Part shown: positions 63,102 to 64,000 of the stretch, in pieces
Layout: the number at the start of each line of letters is the position of its first letter
Numbering within the stretch: the stretch's first letter is position 1
Origin: Bog-532 sp963830385
GTDB lineage: Bacteria; Actinomycetota; Actinomycetes; Streptosporangiales; Streptosporangiaceae
Direction: 5' to 3'
DNA: 64,000 nucleotides
Assembly: GCA_963830385.1 (NCBI GenBank)
Contig: CAWHMD010000004.1
Coordinates: 1 to 64,000, forward strand
Made by a program: the position numbers and the translations under genes
Notes under the pieces: generated by a model
Database searches by the model: none
Seen by the model: only the letters and a program-made list of their open reading frames with translations
Told to the model about the DNA's origin: nothing

Positions 63102-64000
63102 TTACGAACGGGCCTGCTCAAGCGCGGGCTCGGTGCCGGCTGGCCGGTCCTGGGCGGGTTCGGGCGTTCCGGCCAGGTCCTCGCGCTTGATCCGGATGGT
63201 GATCGCCGTGATGACCAGGCCGGCCAGCGCGATTCCGGCTGCGGTCAGGAACCCGCGGGTGATGCCGACGGCGAGAGCGTGGTGGTAGATCGAGGCCCGT
63301 ACCTGCGCGGTCAGCTGGGCGTGGCCGGACCGGGCGGCGGCCGCCGCGTGGATCGTCTGGCTGCGTGCGCTGCTGGCGACCGCGGTCCAGGCCACGGTTC
63401 CGAGCGCGGCCAGCCCGATCGCCCCGCCGACCTGCTGGCCGGTGTTCAGCAGGCTGGAGGCCAGGCCGGTGTCCCGGGCGGGGACCCGGTTGAGGGCGAC
63501 CAGGGACAGCGGCACGAACAGCAGGCCCAGGCCCACGCCGGTCACGAGCATCGGGCCGAGCAGGCCGCCCGGGTAGATGCTGTGCTCGCTGAGGCGGGAG
63601 AACCAGTACATGCCGCCCGTGGTGATCGCTGCGCCCGCCAGCATCGGCGCCCTGGCGCCGATGCGCCCGATCAGCTGCCCGGCGATCCCGGAGACCACCA
63701 CGATCGTGCCGGCCAGCGGGAGGAAGGCCACGCCGGACCGCAGGGCGCTGTAACCGAGCACGTTCTGCACGAAGATGCTCAGGAAGAAGAAGATCCCGGT
63801 CATGGCGGTGGCCAGCGCCAGCATGATGAGGTACGCGCCGGAGCGGCTGCGGTTGGCCAGGACGCGCAGCGGCATCAGCGCGTGCGGGCTGCGCGCCTCG
63901 ATGACCACGAAACCGGCCAGCAGCAGCGCCGACGCGGTCAGCGACGCGATGACCCGGGTGTCGCCCCAGTGCGAGACGCCGGACTGATCGGTCCCCGCGT
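63102..64000 (-). CDS. DHA2-family MFS exporter (partial, runs off right edge)
   Basis: The reverse frame is open from the window end to the stop at 63102, giving ~299 residues of the C-terminal half. Helices include LIMLALATAMTGIFFFLSIF, GVAFLPLAGTIVVVSGIAGQ, GPMLVTGVGLGLLFVPLSLV and GFLTAAGIALAGLVITAITI. DHA2/EmrB-QacA proteins have 14 helices and export drugs or dyes. An internal GTG at 63908 is not the real start. It stands next to a WhiB7-like gene and a decayed ABC system; a role in resistance is possible but not shown. Confidence 0.9.
   Translation of the reverse strand, partial: AGTDQSGVSHWGDTRVIASLTASALLLAGFVVIEARSPHALMPLRVLANRSRSGAYLIMLALATAMTGIFFFLSIFVQNVLGYSALRSGVAFLPLAGTIVVVSGIAGQLIGRIGARAPMLAGAAITTGGMYWFSRLSEHSIYPGGLLGPMLVTGVGLGLLFVPLSLVALNRVPARDTGLASSLLNTGQQVGGAIGLAALGTVAWTAVASSARSQTIHAAAAARSGHAQLTAQVRASIYHHALAVGITRGFLTAAGIALAGLVITAITIRIKREDLAGTPEPAQDRPAGTEPALEQARS

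Overview
This is a high-GC actinobacterial chromosome segment built around the replication origin. The evidence is gene order and style: DUF3566–gyrA–gyrB–dciA–recF–dnaN–(oriC)–dnaA–rpmH–rnpA–yidD–yidC–jag–rsmG–parA–parB, then a sigM/anti-sigma/trxB/trxA block, murJ, pcnA, an ino1/padR pair, a penicillin-binding protein, rpsF–ssb–rpsR–rplI and dnaB. Frequent GTG starts, WhiB, GAF-ANTAR and LuxR/LAL regulators and a sigma-R-type promoter fit a filamentous actinomycete (Streptomyces/Streptosporangiales-like). The genus cannot be fixed from sequence alone.

Layout. 1–2.8 kb holds signalling genes: two divergent GAF-ANTAR proteins (the first runs off the left edge), a STAS anti-anti-sigma protein and an unknown protein. 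2.8–14.1 kb is a leftward replication block with tRNA-Ile, gyrA, gyrB, dciA, recF, dnaN and dnaA. DnaA boxes lie on both sides of dnaA. 14.1–18.2 kb is the rightward rpmH–rnpA–yidD–yidC–jag–rsmG block. 18.2–25.8 kb holds parA and parB, three parS sites, a MerR regulator and several accessory enzymes (APH-like, DinB/maleylpyruvate-isomerase-like, LinA-like nucleotidyltransferase). 25.8–29.2 kb carries a threonine aldolase, a D-Ala-D-Ala ligase and an aminotransferase, all leftward. 29.2–35 kb carries a GNAT enzyme, trxA/trxB, the sigM/zinc anti-sigma pair and a membrane pseudokinase. 35–43 kb carries murJ, a DUF6049 protein, pcnA and a frameshifted MFS transporter. 43–53 kb carries ino1/padR, DUF5318, a PBP that reads in frame into a GT87 membrane protein, nfo and the ribosomal/ssb operon. 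53–58 kb carries dnaB with an intein, followed at once by remnants of a TnsA/TnsB-type transposon. 58–64 kb is accessory: a LAL regulator, a WhiB7-like protein, a zone of decayed genes (liv ABC remnants and one unknown gene) and a DHA2 exporter that runs off the right edge.

How the genes fit together. Much of the window is replication initiation (DnaA, DnaN, DnaB, DciA, SSB, gyrase, RecF) and segregation (ParA, ParB, parS). A second block serves wall synthesis (MurJ, pseudokinase, PBP, GT87, Ddl) and a third thiol redox control (SigM, ZAS anti-sigma, thioredoxin system). The points most worth a second look are the PBP–GT87 continuous frame, the dnaB locus (upstream DnaA-box repeats, intein, flanking Tn7-like remnant), four 19-bp tandem repeats next to the rpmH promoter, parS sites inside or at the starts of genes, and the decayed block at 61.7–63.0 kb. 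All translations were read by eye; no database search was possible.
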